NCBI RefSeq assembly: GCF_958298935.1
Contig: NC_084938.1
Location: forward strand, 9,741,501 to 9,805,500
Direction: 5' to 3'
DNA: 64,000 nucleotides
DNA from: Phragmites australis
Taxonomy: Eukaryota; Streptophyta; Magnoliopsida; Poales; Poaceae
Shown: positions 22,403-34,302 of the stretch, one piece after another
Position numbering within the stretch: the first letter of the stretch is position 1
How the letters are laid out: every line of letters begins with the position of its first letter
Notes under the pieces: generated by a model
Told to the model about the DNA's origin: nothing
The model's input: only the letters and a program-made list of their open reading frames with translations
The model's database searches: none
Translations under genes and position numbers: made by a program

Positions 22403-22414
22403 TGGTATCAGAGC
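22403..22414 (+). other. primer-binding site (initiator Met tRNA)
   Basis: TGGTATCAGAGC directly after the 5' LTR, an exact match to the standard plant copia primer site. Confidence 0.95.
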
Positions 22415-22444
22415 AGGCTCTCGATCCGATCTCTCTCGACCGCC

Positions 22445-24167
22445 ATGACTACCTCGGCGCCGTCGACGTCCGACACCACCGTCGCGGTTGTTCCCCCACC
22501 TTCCGCCACTGTTTTTGCCTCCCCTCTTTCTCACAATCCCGTTCGACTTGATCGCTCCAACTTTCTGCTTTGGAAGACGCTCACCCTTCCGAATCTGTCT
22601 GGCCTCAACCTTCATGGCTACCTCGATGGTACTACCGCAGCTCCTGCGAAGACAATCACCGACGGCGCCCTGGCACACGAGGTGCCCAACCCTGCCTACC
22701 TGGTGTGGTGGCAGCAGGATCAGCGCGTCCTTGGCGCGCTGCTCTCCTCCATGACGGAGGACGTGGCGACTCAGATGGTCGGCTTGAAGACAGCGGCAGA
22801 GGTGTGGTCTGCCGTTCATCACATGTTCTCGGCACAGAATCGTGCAAGCATCTGCCACACTCGCCTCCAGCTCCAAACGTTGAAGAAGCAGGACATGTCT
22901 GCTGCTGCCTATTTCTAGAAGATGAAGTCCCTTGCCGATACGATGGCCACCATCGGCAGTCCTCTCACGGATGATGAGATCATCGACTATATTTTGGCGG
23001 GCCTTGGTTCGCAGTACGACGCCCTCGCTGCGTCCCTCACTGTCGTCAACAACAATGTCTCCCTGACTGATTTCTATGCTTATGTACTCTCGTACGAAGC
23101 CATGCAGGAACAGCATCATCATTCCAGCGACTGGTCGACATCGGCCAACTCCGCTTCTCGCTACCGCGACCACAACTCTCGTCTTCCTCGCCATCCAGAC
23201 GGCCAGACTAGCCGCGACACAACCGGTCCACAGCAGCGCTCGGGTGGCGGCCAAGGCGGTGGTGGGCCAGGAAGCGGGCAGCACATCGGTCGTGGTCGCA
23301 ATCGCAACGGCCGCAACTGCAACGGTGGTGGCCGCTATCGTCCGCGCTGCCAAATCTGCCGTATCTACGGCCACGAAGCATTCGAGTGTCGCAATCGTTT
23401 CAATCCAGACTACCAGTCCGATGACAACCGCTCCGATCGTCGGTCTGCCAATGCTGCAGATCGTCATGGCTTCACCGACAATCATTGGTATATGGATACC
23501 GGGGCTACCGATCATTTAACGAGTGATCTAGAACGCTTGTCTGTGCATGAGCGCTACGGCGGCAAGGACCAGGTCCAGGTGGCAAACGGCACAGGTCTAT
23601 CAATTTTGCATATTGGACACGCTAGTTTAGCCGGCTCAAATTCTTCCTTGCTCTTAAACGATGTGCTTCATGTTCCTCATATTAGCAAACATCTATTATC
23701 TGCCCATAAACTTGTTTCTGATAACAATGTTTTCATTGAATTTCATCCTGACTCCTTTTTTGTAAAGGACCAGGTCACGAGGAAGGTTCTGCTTCACGGT
23801 AGAAGCCATGATGGGCTCTACCCTATCCCGTTTGGTCGCACATCCATCAATCGTCATGCGTCATCCAGCGTCAAGGTCTCACCTCATCAATGGCATCAGC
23901 GTCTTGGTCATCCCTCACATAGCTTAGTTCGGTCCATTGTTAAGGCCAATAATCTTTCATGTTCTTCTACATACAATGAGTCTTCTATCTGTGATGCTTG
24001 TCAGCGTGCTAAAAGTCGTTAGCTATCCTATAATTCTTCATCTTGTGTTACTTCCTCTCCTCTTGAATTGGTTCACACTGATGTTTGGGGTCCTGCTCTT
24101 CCCTCTTCTGGGGGCTACCGATACTATGTGAGTTTTGTCGATGACTATAGTCGTTTTTGCTGGATAT
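22445..24167 (+). pseudogene. copia gag, protease and integrase N-terminus, two in-frame stops
   Basis: ATG at 22445 (MTTSAPSTSDTT). A UBN2-type capsid region is followed by the CCHC knuckle CQICRIYGHEAFEC (about 23348-23390), protease DTGATDH (about 23497), the pre-integrase HQWHQRLGH region, the integrase CDACQ part of HHCC, and HTDVWGP with the first catalytic Asp (about 24078). A TAG at 22916-22918 and a TAG at 24020-24022 interrupt the frame at places where relatives usually have Gln, so both fit a single C-to-T change. A one-base loss near 24168 shifts the frame after FCWIY. Confidence 0.92.
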
Positions 24168-24265
24168 ATTGATCAAATATAAATCCGATGTTGAATCAGT
24201 TTTCTATGCCTTTCAAGCTCATGTCGAAAGGCTACTGAGCACGAAGATCATAGTAGTGCAATCTG

Positions 24266-26797
24266 ATGGGGGGGGGGGGGGGCGAGTATTCTCGCTTACA
24301 TAAATATTTCCAACGTATTGGTATATCTCATCGTGTGTCTTGTCCTCACACTTCCCAGCAAAATGGAATTGCTGAACAAAAGCATCGCCATTTGGTCGAA
24401 ACAGGCTTAGCTCTCCTAGCTCATTCCTCTCTTCCTCTTCGCTTTTGGGATGAGGCCTTCCTCACAGCCTGTTATTTAGTTAATCGCATGCCTAGTCCTG
24501 TGCTTCATAATACTACTCCCATCACACGTCTCCTTCGGGTCACACCTGACTACACCTTTCTGCGCACTTTTGGTTGTGCCTGTTGGCCGAGCTTGCGCAA
24601 GTATAACTCTCATAAGCTCGAATTCCGTTCTACTATGTGCGTTTTCTTAGGCTACAATCCCATGCACAAAGGCTACAAGTGCTTGGACCGCAGCACTGGC
24701 CGCATTTACGTATCTCGTGATGTTGTCTTCGATGAAACTATTTTCCCTTTTGCTACTCCAGGAGTTGTTCCCGATCTTTCCAGCCTCACCTCTCCTGCTA
24801 ATTTCCCTGATCACGAGCCGGTTACACAGGGTGTCCCTATGCGTAATTACAATCTGTCGCTTATTACTAATGCCCCTGTTCCAGTTGTTGCCCCTGTGCA
24901 GGTTCCTGACGCTTCGGAGATTGCTGCTGTTCATGGCGATCATACCCCTGGTGTTCTCGTACATGCTCCTCTAGCTCATCCTGGGACGCCTGAGCACACT
25001 CCTGGTGATCATCTGCAGGTGGCGCCCGCAGCCGTTGAAGCTGGCGATCTTGCTTCTCCGCTTGCTGCAGCCGAGGTCGATGCTGCTGCTGCAGCTCCTG
25101 TGGCACCTCCGGCTGCTTCCCCGGCTCCCGTGGCACCTTCGGCTACTTCCCCGACCTCCCTCATCCGCACTCGACTTCGTGGGGGTCTTCGGCAGCCGAA
25201 GAAGTACACGGACGACACTGTGCGATATGATCCCAATCGCCGTGCGTTCCTCGCCGCGCCCACGTCTTATCGTGTGGCGCTCTCCGAACCAGCCTGGCGT
25301 GTTGCTATGGAAGATGAGTATGCTGCTCTCTGCAAGACACGTACTTGGACGTTGGTACCCCGTCCCGCTAACACAAACATCGTCGGCAGCAAATGGGTGT
25401 TCAAGACAAAGCACCGACCCGACGGCTCCGTTGAGAAGCACAAGGCGCGTCTTGTCGTGCGTGGCTTCACACAGCAGTACGGTATTGACTACCAGGATAC
25501 CTTCAGTCTGGTCGTCAAGCCTGCAACAGTGCATCTTGTCCTTTCTGTGGCCGTCTCTCGTGGCTGGTGTCTCCGTCAAATCGATGTGAGCAATGCTTTT
25601 CTCCATGGTTACCTTCAAGAGGACGTCTACATGCAACAGCCACCGGGGTTTGAGGATCCTTGTTTTCCTTCCCATGTTTGCAAGTTGCAGCGTGCCCTCT
25701 ACGGCCTCAAGCAATCTCCTCGCGCCTGGTATGCCCGACTCAGTGCCAAGTTGCTTCAGCTTGGTTTTACTTCCTCCTGTGCAGATACCTCTTTGTTTTT
25801 GTTTGCTCGGGATGGCATCACAATTTTCATGTTGGTATATGTGGATGATATTGTTATAACTGGCTCCCATCCTGAAGCTGTTGATCGTCTGGTGCAATCT
25901 CTTTCAGCTACTTTCCCTGTCAAAGACCTTGGCAAACTTGAGTACTTTCTCGGTATTGAAGTGTCTTTCAATTCAGGGGGCCTGACATTGACTCAACGAA
26001 AGTATGCACTCGACTTGCTTTATCATGCTAGTATGGAGAATTGCAAGCCCACTTCCACACCAATGTGTGCCACAGAGAAAATGTCTCGTAACACTGGACG
26101 CGCCCTTGGCAAGGATGATGCGTTCCGGTATCGGAGTATGGTCGGCGGTCTTCAGTATCTTACTCTTGCCAGGCCAGATATTTCATTTGCTGTTAATCGG
26201 GTTTGCCAGTACTTATCGCAGCCGACGGATGTTCATTGGGAGGCCGTTAAGCGAATTCTGCGATATGTGAAAGGAACGGTAGGCACAGGTCTGCTGATCC
26301 GTCATTCCCCATCAACTCAACTCAGTATATTTACAGACGCCGACTGGGCAGGCTGCACTGATGACAGGCGCTCTACGAGTGGTTTTGCCATTTTTCTTGG
26401 CTCTAACTTAATCTCGTGGAGCTCAAAGAAACAACCTACGGTGTCCCGATCTAGTACTGAAGCTGAATACAAAGCTTTGGCAAATGGCACGGCAGAGGCA
26501 ACCTGGGTCCAGTCTATTCTCAAAGAACTTGGTGTCACTCAGAAGCAGCCACCAATCCTTTGGTGCGACAACCTCGGCGCTACATATTTGACAGCAAACC
26601 CAGTATTTCATGCCCGCACGAAGCATATAGAAATTGATTTTCATTTTGTGCGGGAAAGAGTTGCTGAGGGTGCCTTGGATGTTCGATTCATTTCCACTGA
26701 AGATCAACTAGCTGATGTCTTCACAAAACCGGTGACACGTCCTATTCTAGATTGTGTTTGTAGCAATCTGAATCTAGTCAATCATGGTTCAGATTGA
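24266..26797 (+). CDS. copia integrase end, reverse transcriptase and RNase H, open for 843 codons
   Basis: The frame resumes after a run of 15 G (24268-24282). It encodes the rest of the integrase core (QQNGIAEQ with the catalytic Glu), then RT with [19 protein letters not shown] and the catalytic YVDD in [11 protein letters not shown], then RNase H with [19 protein letters not shown] and [10 protein letters not shown], ending NHGSD at a TGA next to the polypurine tract. It is the C-terminal part of the polyprotein, not an independent gene; the ATG at 24266 is fortuitous. All RT catalytic motifs are intact, consistent with recent insertion. Motif style is Ale/Retrofit (Hopscotch-like). Confidence 0.93.
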   Translation: MGGGGGEYSRLHKYFQRIGISHRVSCPHTSQQNGIAEQKHRHLVETGLALLAHSSLPLRFWDEAFLTACYLVNRMPSPVLHNTTPITRLLRVTPDYTFLRTFGCACWPSLRKYNSHKLEFRSTMCVFLGYNPMHKGYKCLDRSTGRIYVSRDVVFDETIFPFATPGVVPDLSSLTSPANFPDHEPVTQGVPMRNYNLSLITNAPVPVVAPVQVPDASEIAAVHGDHTPGVLVHAPLAHPGTPEHTPGDHLQVAPAAVEAGDLASPLAAAEVDAAAAAPVAPPAASPAPVAPSATSPTSLIRTRLRGGLRQPKKYTDDTVRYDPNRRAFLAAPTSYRVALSEPAWRVAMEDEYAALCKTRTWTLVPRPANTNIVGSKWVFKTKHRPDGSVEKHKARLVVRGFTQQYGIDYQDTFSLVVKPATVHLVLSVAVSRGWCLRQIDVSNAFLHGYLQEDVYMQQPPGFEDPCFPSHVCKLQRALYGLKQSPRAWYARLSAKLLQLGFTSSCADTSLFLFARDGITIFMLVYVDDIVITGSHPEAVDRLVQSLSATFPVKDLGKLEYFLGIEVSFNSGGLTLTQRKYALDLLYHASMENCKPTSTPMCATEKMSRNTGRALGKDDAFRYRSMVGGLQYLTLARPDISFAVNRVCQYLSQPTDVHWEAVKRILRYVKGTVGTGLLIRHSPSTQLSIFTDADWAGCTDDRRSTSGFAIFLGSNLISWSSKKQPTVSRSSTEAEYKALANGTAEATWVQSILKELGVTQKQPPILWCDNLGATYLTANPVFHARTKHIEIDFHFVRERVAEGALDVRFISTEDQLADVFTKPVTRPILDCVCSNLNLVNHGSD

Positions 26798-26804
26798 GGG
26801 GGAG

Positions 26805-26986
26805 TGTTAATGAAGATAAGTCCAGGATTTGGTACTCCATTAATAGTGGCATTGCTGTGTTTAGTTAGTTGTAAATATAGGCTAACAATCTCTTGATTGA
26901 TTTGGAGTTTGTTGTAATCTGCTATGTCTATATATTTGAAGGAAAGGCCGGCGGGTCAGTTACGCCAGAAAACAGAAAGTCTAACG
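26805..26986 (+). repeat. 3' LTR of the Ale-type copia element
   Basis: Preceded by the purine tract GATTGAGGGGGAG. Differs from the 5' LTR at five sites in 182 bases, with no length change. Confidence 0.95.
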
Positions 26987-26991
26987 ATGCC

Positions 26992-28654
26992 TTGGTCCCA
27001 TTCAGACGAAGCTGAGTCCACTAACGGTGAACAAGTTTCAGTATATAGAGGGACATTTTCCCTGCAGTTTCCTGCTCGTGGTCGGTGTCTTCCTGCATTC
27101 GGTAGTTTCAAAGCTGCCTTGTGCAATCTTGAGAACTCTTCTCCACGAGACCAACCTTCTTTACACTCTGGGCTGCTTGAACTGGCCGTGCTTCGCCTAC
27201 CCTGCGCTCTTCAACTTTATTTTGGATTCCCGGGGCCTCCAATTCTTTGATCTTACTTCTTTTCAATAACAAGTAGCCAATGGCATCCACTACGTACTCT
27301 CATCTTCCTTCCCCATGTGCCACCAAACAGCTGATCTTGCTTTGCAATATGAACTACTAAGACAGGAGTTTTGGCAGCTTCCTACTCCCTCCCTTTATCA
27401 GTGCTCGAGGCAGTGAGCTCTTCTCTTATGAATGATTTACCAATATCCTACCCTTTCTATTCTTCTTACATTAGGATGATCGTTGTAATATAGTCTAATG
27501 ATGCGGCTGCTACCTCTTGCAAATTTTGAAACACAGCTCAGGCAATCATCCTCACAGAAGTATACAGATGGGCAATTGAGCATGCATAGCAAACACAGTG
27601 TCCAGCGAAAATGTGGGGGAACAGGTAGGTTAGGATAGCACAAAATAAAATTTTCTACCGTATTCAATCAAGAAATCATGTGAGTAGCGGACCATGGATC
27701 ATTACCACTAGATGCGGGAAGGTGTTGTCGTCTTCATGGTCTCCGGTTCATTGGGGTGGTCGTCGTGGTGTCCCCTCACTTTGACGCGGCCATAGGTGCA
27801 GGAGAAGAAGGCCCCTCAGCTGATGCAGCCAGCTGGTCTTGCTCGCACGCCTTGCCGTCGTCGAGTCAACGCCCGTCACTCAACGTCCTTCCTCTCCAGC
27901 GCCGCTTCCCCTCTCTGCTCTCCCTTCCATTGTCCCAACAGCCTGAGGCTGCGCTGCCTGTGTGCGTCTCCTCCCGCCGCCTGGCCTCTTGCATGCCGAT
28001 CGCCCCTCCCCCTGCTCCGGTGCCCCATCCTCTCTCCCTCCGGTCCCTCTCTCCCTCTCCCTCTATGAGCCACTTGCACAAACCAGCGAAAGAGATGACC
28101 CAGTCAGCAAAACTGTTGTCCACGTCAGCAAAACCGGCTTCCTAGCATCTAGATTTATGAATTCAGGGGGTTAAATAGATGGTTTTAAAGTTTATGGGGT
28201 TATCTGGACTAGCAGCATAGTTCGGAGGAGTAAAATAAACTTTTTCCTTTTATTTATTCCTTTTTAATGAAAGAACCGCTGCATTTTAATTCATTTACCC
28301 AGATCTTCCGGAAATCGGGAAACCGAACGACTAACCCAAAAAATGATGTTTTGACTTTTAGGGCGTTACACCAGGGGATCATATGGAAGGGGAATATGCG
28401 ATTACAACAAAAATCGCAATCTACATCGACAACTCACCAGATAACACGCAAGGAGCTTTGACTAGTTTTAGATCGTATATAGGCTAGCCACTAGCCCCCT
28501 TGTAGTCTATCTTGAAGATCAATACAAGAACACAGGATGTATGGTTATTATCCTCTAGGAGATTCGAACCTGTATAAAATCTCTATCTTTGGTGCTTGAT
28601 TCGGCAAGAGGGAGTATCCCCTACTTTTATTACGTATGCATTGACAATTCCTTC
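26992..28654. other. intergenic region, possible old LTR fragment at 28450-28620
   Basis: 27720-28150 is GC-rich with a 129-codon frame of low-complexity Ser/Pro/Leu composition that I do not accept as a gene. 28450-28620 (a stretch with TAGTCTATCTTGAAGATC and a gap-free GAACCTGTATAAAATC) resembles the transcribed end of a gypsy-type LTR, but I cannot bound it. Confidence 0.4.
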
Positions 28655-28763
28655 AAAACTTTAATTAGCTGATTTCTTCACAAAAGCACAGAGTATAGCC
28701 TAGCACATAGTTTTATCTCTTCAAACTCGGTGTGGTTGATCCTCCATGAGTTTTAAGGGGGGT
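28655..28763 (+). pseudogene. copia RNase H tail and polypurine tract
   Basis: Plus-strand codons read LADFFTKAQSIA and then, after a shift, KLGVVDP-like residues, the common end of copia polyproteins (LADLFTKAL..., SKLGVVD). The purine tract AAGGGGGG at 28756-28763 follows directly. Confidence 0.7.
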
Positions 28764-28900
28764 GTTAGCAATATATATTGTGTTATATTGCACCTATATA
28801 ATATCCTCATGTTATAAAGGGTTATTTGCATATTGTTCACATGTACATGTATATATTTTGGCATATGATCACTATGGAATACAATTTACTATTCCTAACA
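28764..28900 (+). repeat. start of a copia 3' LTR, right end not determined
   Basis: TGTTAGCAATATAT begins immediately after the polypurine tract, as a 3' LTR should. Later sequence is AT-rich and no CA end or target duplication could be fixed; the end given is nominal. Confidence 0.5.
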
Positions 28901-29536
28901 GGACTATCAAAATTTAAACAGGCAGGCTCTACAACAATGACATGCCTACTGTTCTCAGTAGACTGTCACGAAAATATGAGCATGGTGGTTATATATTATG
29001 ATAGCATCTGATTATCATGTTATTTGATCTCAGTTCTTCAGGAAAAATGGTGTTGCGAATTTTCAATCGCCTGAAACTATATTACCTCGCAATGACTAAA
29101 AACTACAACTAAATACCTTAAAACTGCAATACAAAGTAGGTTATTGGATGTTGATCCATTGCTTAAAAAAGTGACTGAAAAGAAATAAAATTTCAATCAC
29201 TTGGATATTAGACTCTAATAACCCCATTTAACAAAGGAGAAAATAAGCCAATCAACAGGTAGAGACACTGGATATGGTGCGTGTGGGGGGGGGGGGGAGG
29301 GGGGATTTTCAATCAGGATAGGAGATTAGAAAAAAAAAACTCAAGCACGACAAATATTCGTGTTGAATATTCACTCCTAAAAAAGAAAATGGAATTTTCT
29401 CTACTACATCTGGAAATTACCGTTCCTCTTTTTCTGCTGATCAATCTGTTATTTGAATTCCTTGTTCTTCCCATTTGAAGTGGATTTAGCTTATCCAAGC
29501 AAGATTTCATGGCGTCTGATACTCCTACCAAAAACC
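28901..29536. other. AT-rich stretch with a 13-base G run
   Basis: Contains G13 at 29285-29297 followed by AGGGGGG. No gene recognised. Confidence 0.5.
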
Positions 29537-29539
29537 AAT

Positions 29540-29752
29540 TGCTCAAAAATATGCCGTGTGAGCTAGCTTTTGCTCTTGGTCACATACTCACAGCTTCACA
29601 ATAACAGGAAGAAACCAAGAAGCTTGCTATTTATCAATGAGGTGCATAAAAAATAAGTCACCAACAACCAGCCGAACACCTTTTTTTGAACTCTTCTTTC
29701 CATACGGATTGCATCTTGTGTTCCAGTTCAGCACGGCCGATAACTAGTACAC
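29540..29752 (+). repeat. unclassified repeat, copy 1 of 3
   Basis: Shares AATTGCTCAAA, GTGAGCTAGCT, AAGCTTGCTATTTATCA-like, AGCCACCAAC-like and GATAACTAGTA blocks with 32595-32813 and, in reverse complement, with 31757-31960. More diverged than those two are from each other. Confidence 0.65.
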
Positions 29753-31756
29753 TTTTCACTTATGATTGATGACTTATTTACCAAGCACCTGCACTTTTTA
29801 TTGGAAGCCCAGATGTGGACGTGTTCGTATTCTCAAGTCAAACGAACCGACGGTGACGAAACAGGGGATCCTCTGCTCTGAATCTCATGATATGCGCTAA
29901 TTAGTTAGGTGTGCATTATGTCATCCCCAAACAAAAAAGCTTCAATCCTTAAACACAGTTTATAACATCATATAGCATCATTGAAATAATGATCACATAT
30001 TTAAATCTCTCCAAACTACAGGGCGTATGCTGTATGCATTGTTCACCGGTTTATTTGTCATTAAATCCCTAATTTTGAGTTTTCGCGCTATATAATCAGG
30101 TAGGGTTGTCAAAACTTTCAAACATTTTTCTCAGGACCCTTCTGTATCAATTAGCACTTGAACAAATCCTGAGATGGTTTTGGTGTATCTTCATTGCAGT
30201 GCATTTCCAATTAATGTACCTATGAATACACTGGCATTGTTGCCAAGATATATATGGTGTATATGCATATATGTGCCTCAAAAGGAACTTGAGAAATGTA
30301 TCCATAGTGTTTATAAGCTGCTGCCAATAAAGGTATATATGCTAGCTCCAAGAAACATGATGTACAGTTGGTGACTCATCCACACATGATTTTCAGAGCA
30401 ATGTATACATCAACATACTGCTTGCCCAGCCTCTTCTCCTATAGAACAAGGGCAAGAACAGGACTCAAGTTTGTAAGCAAGCAACGGTCAGGGAAGAAGC
30501 TGAGATGAGCGGGGGTAGAAAATGGTTTCGTCGGTCCCATGTGTCTGTCCTAGTGGAGGGAATCCGGAATCAAAACTGAAGTTCTAAACTTTGAAGGAAG
30601 AATTCGCAGTAAGCTGCCGTGTTGTTTGTGTATTTCTTTCGGCTGTGCTGGCCCTGCTCGTAAGCGACTTATCGTTTCCTTCATATCAAAAGATTAACCA
30701 GATTTATTGAAAGCGACAAGAGTTAAGGGGTTTCAGGCCGAGGTTAATTACTAGGCTTATAATTACCAGCTTTCCACCAAAAAGTATCAACTATGTCAAA
30801 CAGAGTAGATAGCTCAGTTAACCAGTCAAGACGCACAAGCAATCAACTCGCAACGGCTATAACAACAAAACAAACCGACTCGACCACAATAGAGAGGAAG
30901 ATAGCTGCATGCTATTCTGGAGCGCTTAATTCGTTACTTCCACCAATGCTAGACGTACGGGAGTCTTCAACATGCTGGTGGTGGAGCTCAAATCGATTCC
31001 AACGACAAATTTTGACAGAATGATCATTCTTCTTGCTTTGTAATATTGATCTTAGGAAATGTGATACAAATCTGAGACAAATTTTGATCGAAGAAACTGT
31101 CTAATGCTTGCATGTGTATGTGTGTCTTTATTCTGACTCAATTGGCCACCCCTTGCTCACGGTCGAAGGAGCACTCATATCCAATGATGTCGACGATCAC
31201 AGGAATTATGGTTGAAGGTTCCTTGATCGATCCCAGGCAGCATAGATGAGAGCTAGCTGTTGCTGCTTAATTGGGGGCAGTAAGGCAACAAACACAAGAA
31301 CTATCGTGACAAGTCTCGTGTGGCCTTGACCTGCTGGCAAATAGTAATGGTCAGCGACATGTTTTCCTCCTCTCAATCTTCAGCCTTAGTTATCGGGGGA
31401 CGTCCAAGAATCCATTGTCTCTCTTGCATGCCACTGAAAAGTTCTCAGATCCCTGACCTGCAATCGTAAAATAAGTGAGCATGGTTATGCGTCACGGTTG
31501 AAAGGACAAGCTAGATGCAATGATCTGTTAGCACAGGTACCCCTGTGGCTAGGCGCCAATCCTCGATGAAATTCCGTCGGCTTTTTCTCAAAAAAACTTC
31601 ACCCGTATTACCTAAAAAATAAAATGACAGACTTCTACTCATTTGGTCATTTCTTCAGTTAGTTTCTTTTTTTTTCTTGTTATGCATCTCTAACTACATG
31701 CAGCATAATATGGCGTCCATGTGGCATGAACTCAAAGTCCTCTAATAAATATTGTG
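29753..31756. other. intergenic region, nothing supported
   Basis: A 76-codon frame at 30793-31023 and others show no family resemblance. A short piece at 31530-31600 (CCTCGATGAAATTCCGTCGG followed by A-rich sequence) looks like a retroposon tail but is too short to assign. Confidence 0.4.
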
Positions 31757-32031
31757 TACTAGTTATCAGTGATGTTGAAGTGAACAAATGCTGCAAGCCA
31801 TGTGAAGGAAAAAAACGTATTGAAGGTTCAGGTAGTTGGTGGCTTATTTGCACACCCGGATGATAAATAGCAGGCTTCTAAGTTTCTTCCTGTTGTAACT
31901 TGTGAAGCGAAGACCCAGTGCAGAGCTAGCCCACATATAGCTTTGAGCAATTGTTAAGCTGTGAAGAGGATGAAACCCAGAATAGCATAGTACTTAAATA
32001 TGTGAGATCTTCTGAGAATAAACGGCTTCAA
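31757..32031 (-). repeat. unclassified repeat, copy 2, left arm of an inverted pair
   Basis: Begins TACTAGTTATCAGTGATG and is the reverse complement, at roughly 85-90% by eye, of 32538-32813. The two arms are separated only by two MITEs. Confidence 0.85.
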
Positions 32032-32293
32032 TAGGGATGCAAGTTTTGTATTTTTTGAGTCATTTGGTTGATTCAAAACTAAAAAAAAAATTAAAGATTC
32101 ACTCTCACCTAGGTAAGCTAAAAAAATGAACTAAGTAGTGACTAGAATGAACTAAGAAGTGGATCCATGTGAATACCAAATAGGTAGTTCTGGTCATTAT
32201 TTTTTCAACTTAGTTAGGTGAGAGTGAATCTTTAGTTATTTTTTGAGTTTTGGATGATCTAATAACCTAAACAATACAAAACTTGCATCCCTA
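32032..32293. mobile_element. MITE, 262 bp, TIR TAGGGATGCAAGTTTTGTATT
   Basis: The left end TAGGGATGCAAGTTTTG and the right end CAAAACTTGCATCCCTA are perfect inverses. Further inside, ATTCACTCTCACCTA and TAGGTGAGAGTGAAT also pair, so most of the element can fold on itself. TAGGG ends resemble hAT-type MITEs, but no 8-bp target duplication is visible; a TA duplication is also possible. Confidence 0.82.
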
Positions 32294-32296
32294 CTA

Positions 32297-32537
32297 AGGT
32301 CATCTTCAACAGCTACCTCAAATTTTTATCCTCAAAAATATTATTACAGCATCCCCTATCACTATTACAGCATCCCTTATTTTTTCATCTCCAACAGCTA
32401 CCCTATTTCCTACCTTCTACTACTCTTTTCCTCCCTCCGGACCCACCCTCACCCTCTGTGAATAGTGCTACAGTAGACCGCAAAAAGTACTGTAACACTG
32501 AAATCTGCAGATTTGAGGACTCTGTTGGAGTTGGCCT
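32297..32537. mobile_element. MITE, about 241 bp, TIR AGGTCATCTTCAACAG
   Basis: The left AGGTCATCTTCAACAGCTACC pairs with the right end CTCTGTTGGAGTTGGCCT. The GGCCATCTCCAACAG motif is a frequent end of a grass MITE family. No coding content. Confidence 0.72.
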
Positions 32538-32813
32538 AACACCTCTTATTGTAAGAAGGTCTCACCTATTTAAGTACTATGCTATTCTCATCTTACTCCT
32601 CTTCACAGCTAAACAATTGCTCAAAGCTATATGTGAGCTAGCTCTGCACTTGGCCTTTGCTTCACAAGTTACAACCAGAAGAAAATTAGAAGCCCGCTAT
32701 TTTATCATCCAGGTATGCAAATAAGCCACCAACTACCTGAATCTTCAATATGTTTTTTTTCCTTCACATGGCTTGCAGCTTTTGTTCACTTCAAACATCA
32801 CTGATAACTAGTA
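32538..32813 (+). repeat. unclassified repeat, copy 3, right arm of an inverted pair
   Basis: Mirror of 31757-32031, ending ATCACTGATAACTAGTA at 32813. The next base starts a putative LTR. Confidence 0.85.
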
Positions 32814-33341
32814 TGTTGGATTGATCTTGGCTCTAACGTCTTGTATCCTAACTGAACCGAGAGAAAAAGGAGGCTATGCCACCTACGCGCTCTGATCGAG
32901 GGCGCAACTAACTCTATGGTTGCGATTCCATCTCGTGCAGTGCTATATATAACATAGGGGGAGTCCGGCGCCTACTTAATCAATTCACGCTAGGCCTAAC
33001 CTCCCCCACATTTGCTAAACCCTAACCGGTCTTCATGAGCGCTGCTACAGAGTTAAGGCTGCTGCCACCATGCCGTCTACAAGTCTGCATCAGGATCACA
33101 TCGACCACGACTACGTCACTGCCGTGCACCACGTGCCTACATCGACTTCACCTTCGACATTGACCTCCTACTTCACCAGCTCTTCAGCAACACGCACATC
33201 TACTTGTTGTTTCGCCCTGAGCAATTAACAAGCGTTCATGGCCTCATCGGGATTAGGTCAGTCTTCACTCTTTCGCAATTGAATAGGTGTTCAACTGTAA
33301 GGGCTAGCGATCGTTTTCTTAAGATGGTTTTAGACTAACAT
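32814..33341 (+). repeat. putative copia 5' LTR
   Basis: TGTTGGATTG at 32814 starts immediately after the inverted repeat. A TATATATA box lies at about 32944-32951, and the stretch ends AGACTAACA. TTTGGCATTAAAGCC follows, close to the Met-tRNA primer site motif TTGGTATCAGAGCC. No partner LTR is present, so the ends are uncertain. Confidence 0.5.
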
Positions 33342-34302
33342 TTGGCATTAAAGCCTAATTGCCCTAGATCGAACCGAATTAGATCCAATTAGGCTTGTTT
33401 GAGCCTCATGTCAGATATGTTAGCTCAAGTTGATGATGATCAAGGCCTAATTGTTGATGGATTAGTGCTGATTGTTAATGTTTAGTGATGATCCGGCATA
33501 AATTAGGGTGAATTAGCCTCAATTAAAAATGTTTTAGCTCTAATTGGCCTCAGATCAATGCAATTAGGCAGTTTTTTAAGTATATATGTTCGTGAATTAG
33601 ATATCCTTTATGTGTTTGTGTACATGTTCATGTTGATTTTTGCTCAGGTTGATGAATAGGCTCGGGTTTGGGGATATTTTGGGCTCGGATCGGGTCAATT
33701 AGAGTTCAGACAGCATAGAGAAGGAGGGGATTAGGCAAAATCTTTGAGGAACCCAAAGTTAATCCCCAAATCCTGAAGCTCTAGACTCATTTGTTTCCCA
33801 TCTAGAACCCTAATCCCCTAAATTTTCCCCAAAATAAAAAACCCTAAAGTTGAAATATCCCCAAATTAGGATGAGCGATTATGTTACTTACCTTTTGTGC
33901 CCTATTGTCATGTTCATCGTTTCGTGTTGATTTTCGGTAGATCTTTTGATCACCATAATTTGTGTTGGTTTGATCCATCCAAAATCATCCGAGAGCATAA
34001 AGGTGAAGTTATGAAAAGTTTGTTTCGTGTGTTTTTTGTATTTCTTGCATAATTGAAATATTCGGGTTTAATCTATTTTCATCACCATAAGTCATAGTCT
34101 ACATGTGAAATTCATAAATCTATATCCACATATCTAATTGACTTGATTCTTTTTAGAATAGTTTTGCATGGTTGTCTAGTTTCTACAGTAAAAGTTTTAG
34201 GGCAATCGAACCATCGGATCTTCTTGTACGTCATTTTTACTAATGTGATAGCAATCTATCCCGAACTGATTTTGAGATTAAATTTAATATTTGGTTAGGG
34301 AG
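33342..34302 (+). other. non-coding stretch, possibly copia leader
   Basis: Follows the putative primer site with no gag frame before the Tat LTR begins. AT-rich, with repeated GCCTAATT and AATTAGGC words. Confidence 0.4.

Larger units (their letters stand above)
22221..26986 (+). mobile_element. Ty1/copia retrotransposon, Ale/Retrofit-type, complete structure, 4766 bp
   Basis: Two 182-bp LTRs (22221-22402 and 26805-26986) differ at 5 positions. They are flanked by the perfect 5-bp duplication ATGCC (22216-22220 and 26987-26991). The primer-binding site follows at 22403 and the polypurine tract precedes the 3' LTR. Gag and pol occupy the interior in one main frame, with two stops and a paired frameshift. 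At a grass rate of about 1.3e-8 substitutions per site per year the LTR divergence suggests roughly one million years. It may still be mobilised by a relative, but its own gag is interrupted. Confidence 0.97.

Noticed and set aside
22397..23515. 372-codon open frame on the minus strand
   Set aside because: Antisense of the copia gag; no family resemblance.
26995..27270. Possible exon or organelle-derived insert
   Set aside because: Moderate GC content and a short frame, but I could match it to no known gene.
27756..28145. 129-codon plus frame
   Set aside because: Ser/Pro/Leu-rich without conserved residues; no splice or promoter context.
30793..31023. 76-codon plus frame as a small gene
   Set aside because: No signal peptide, domain or conserved pattern visible; length is within chance.
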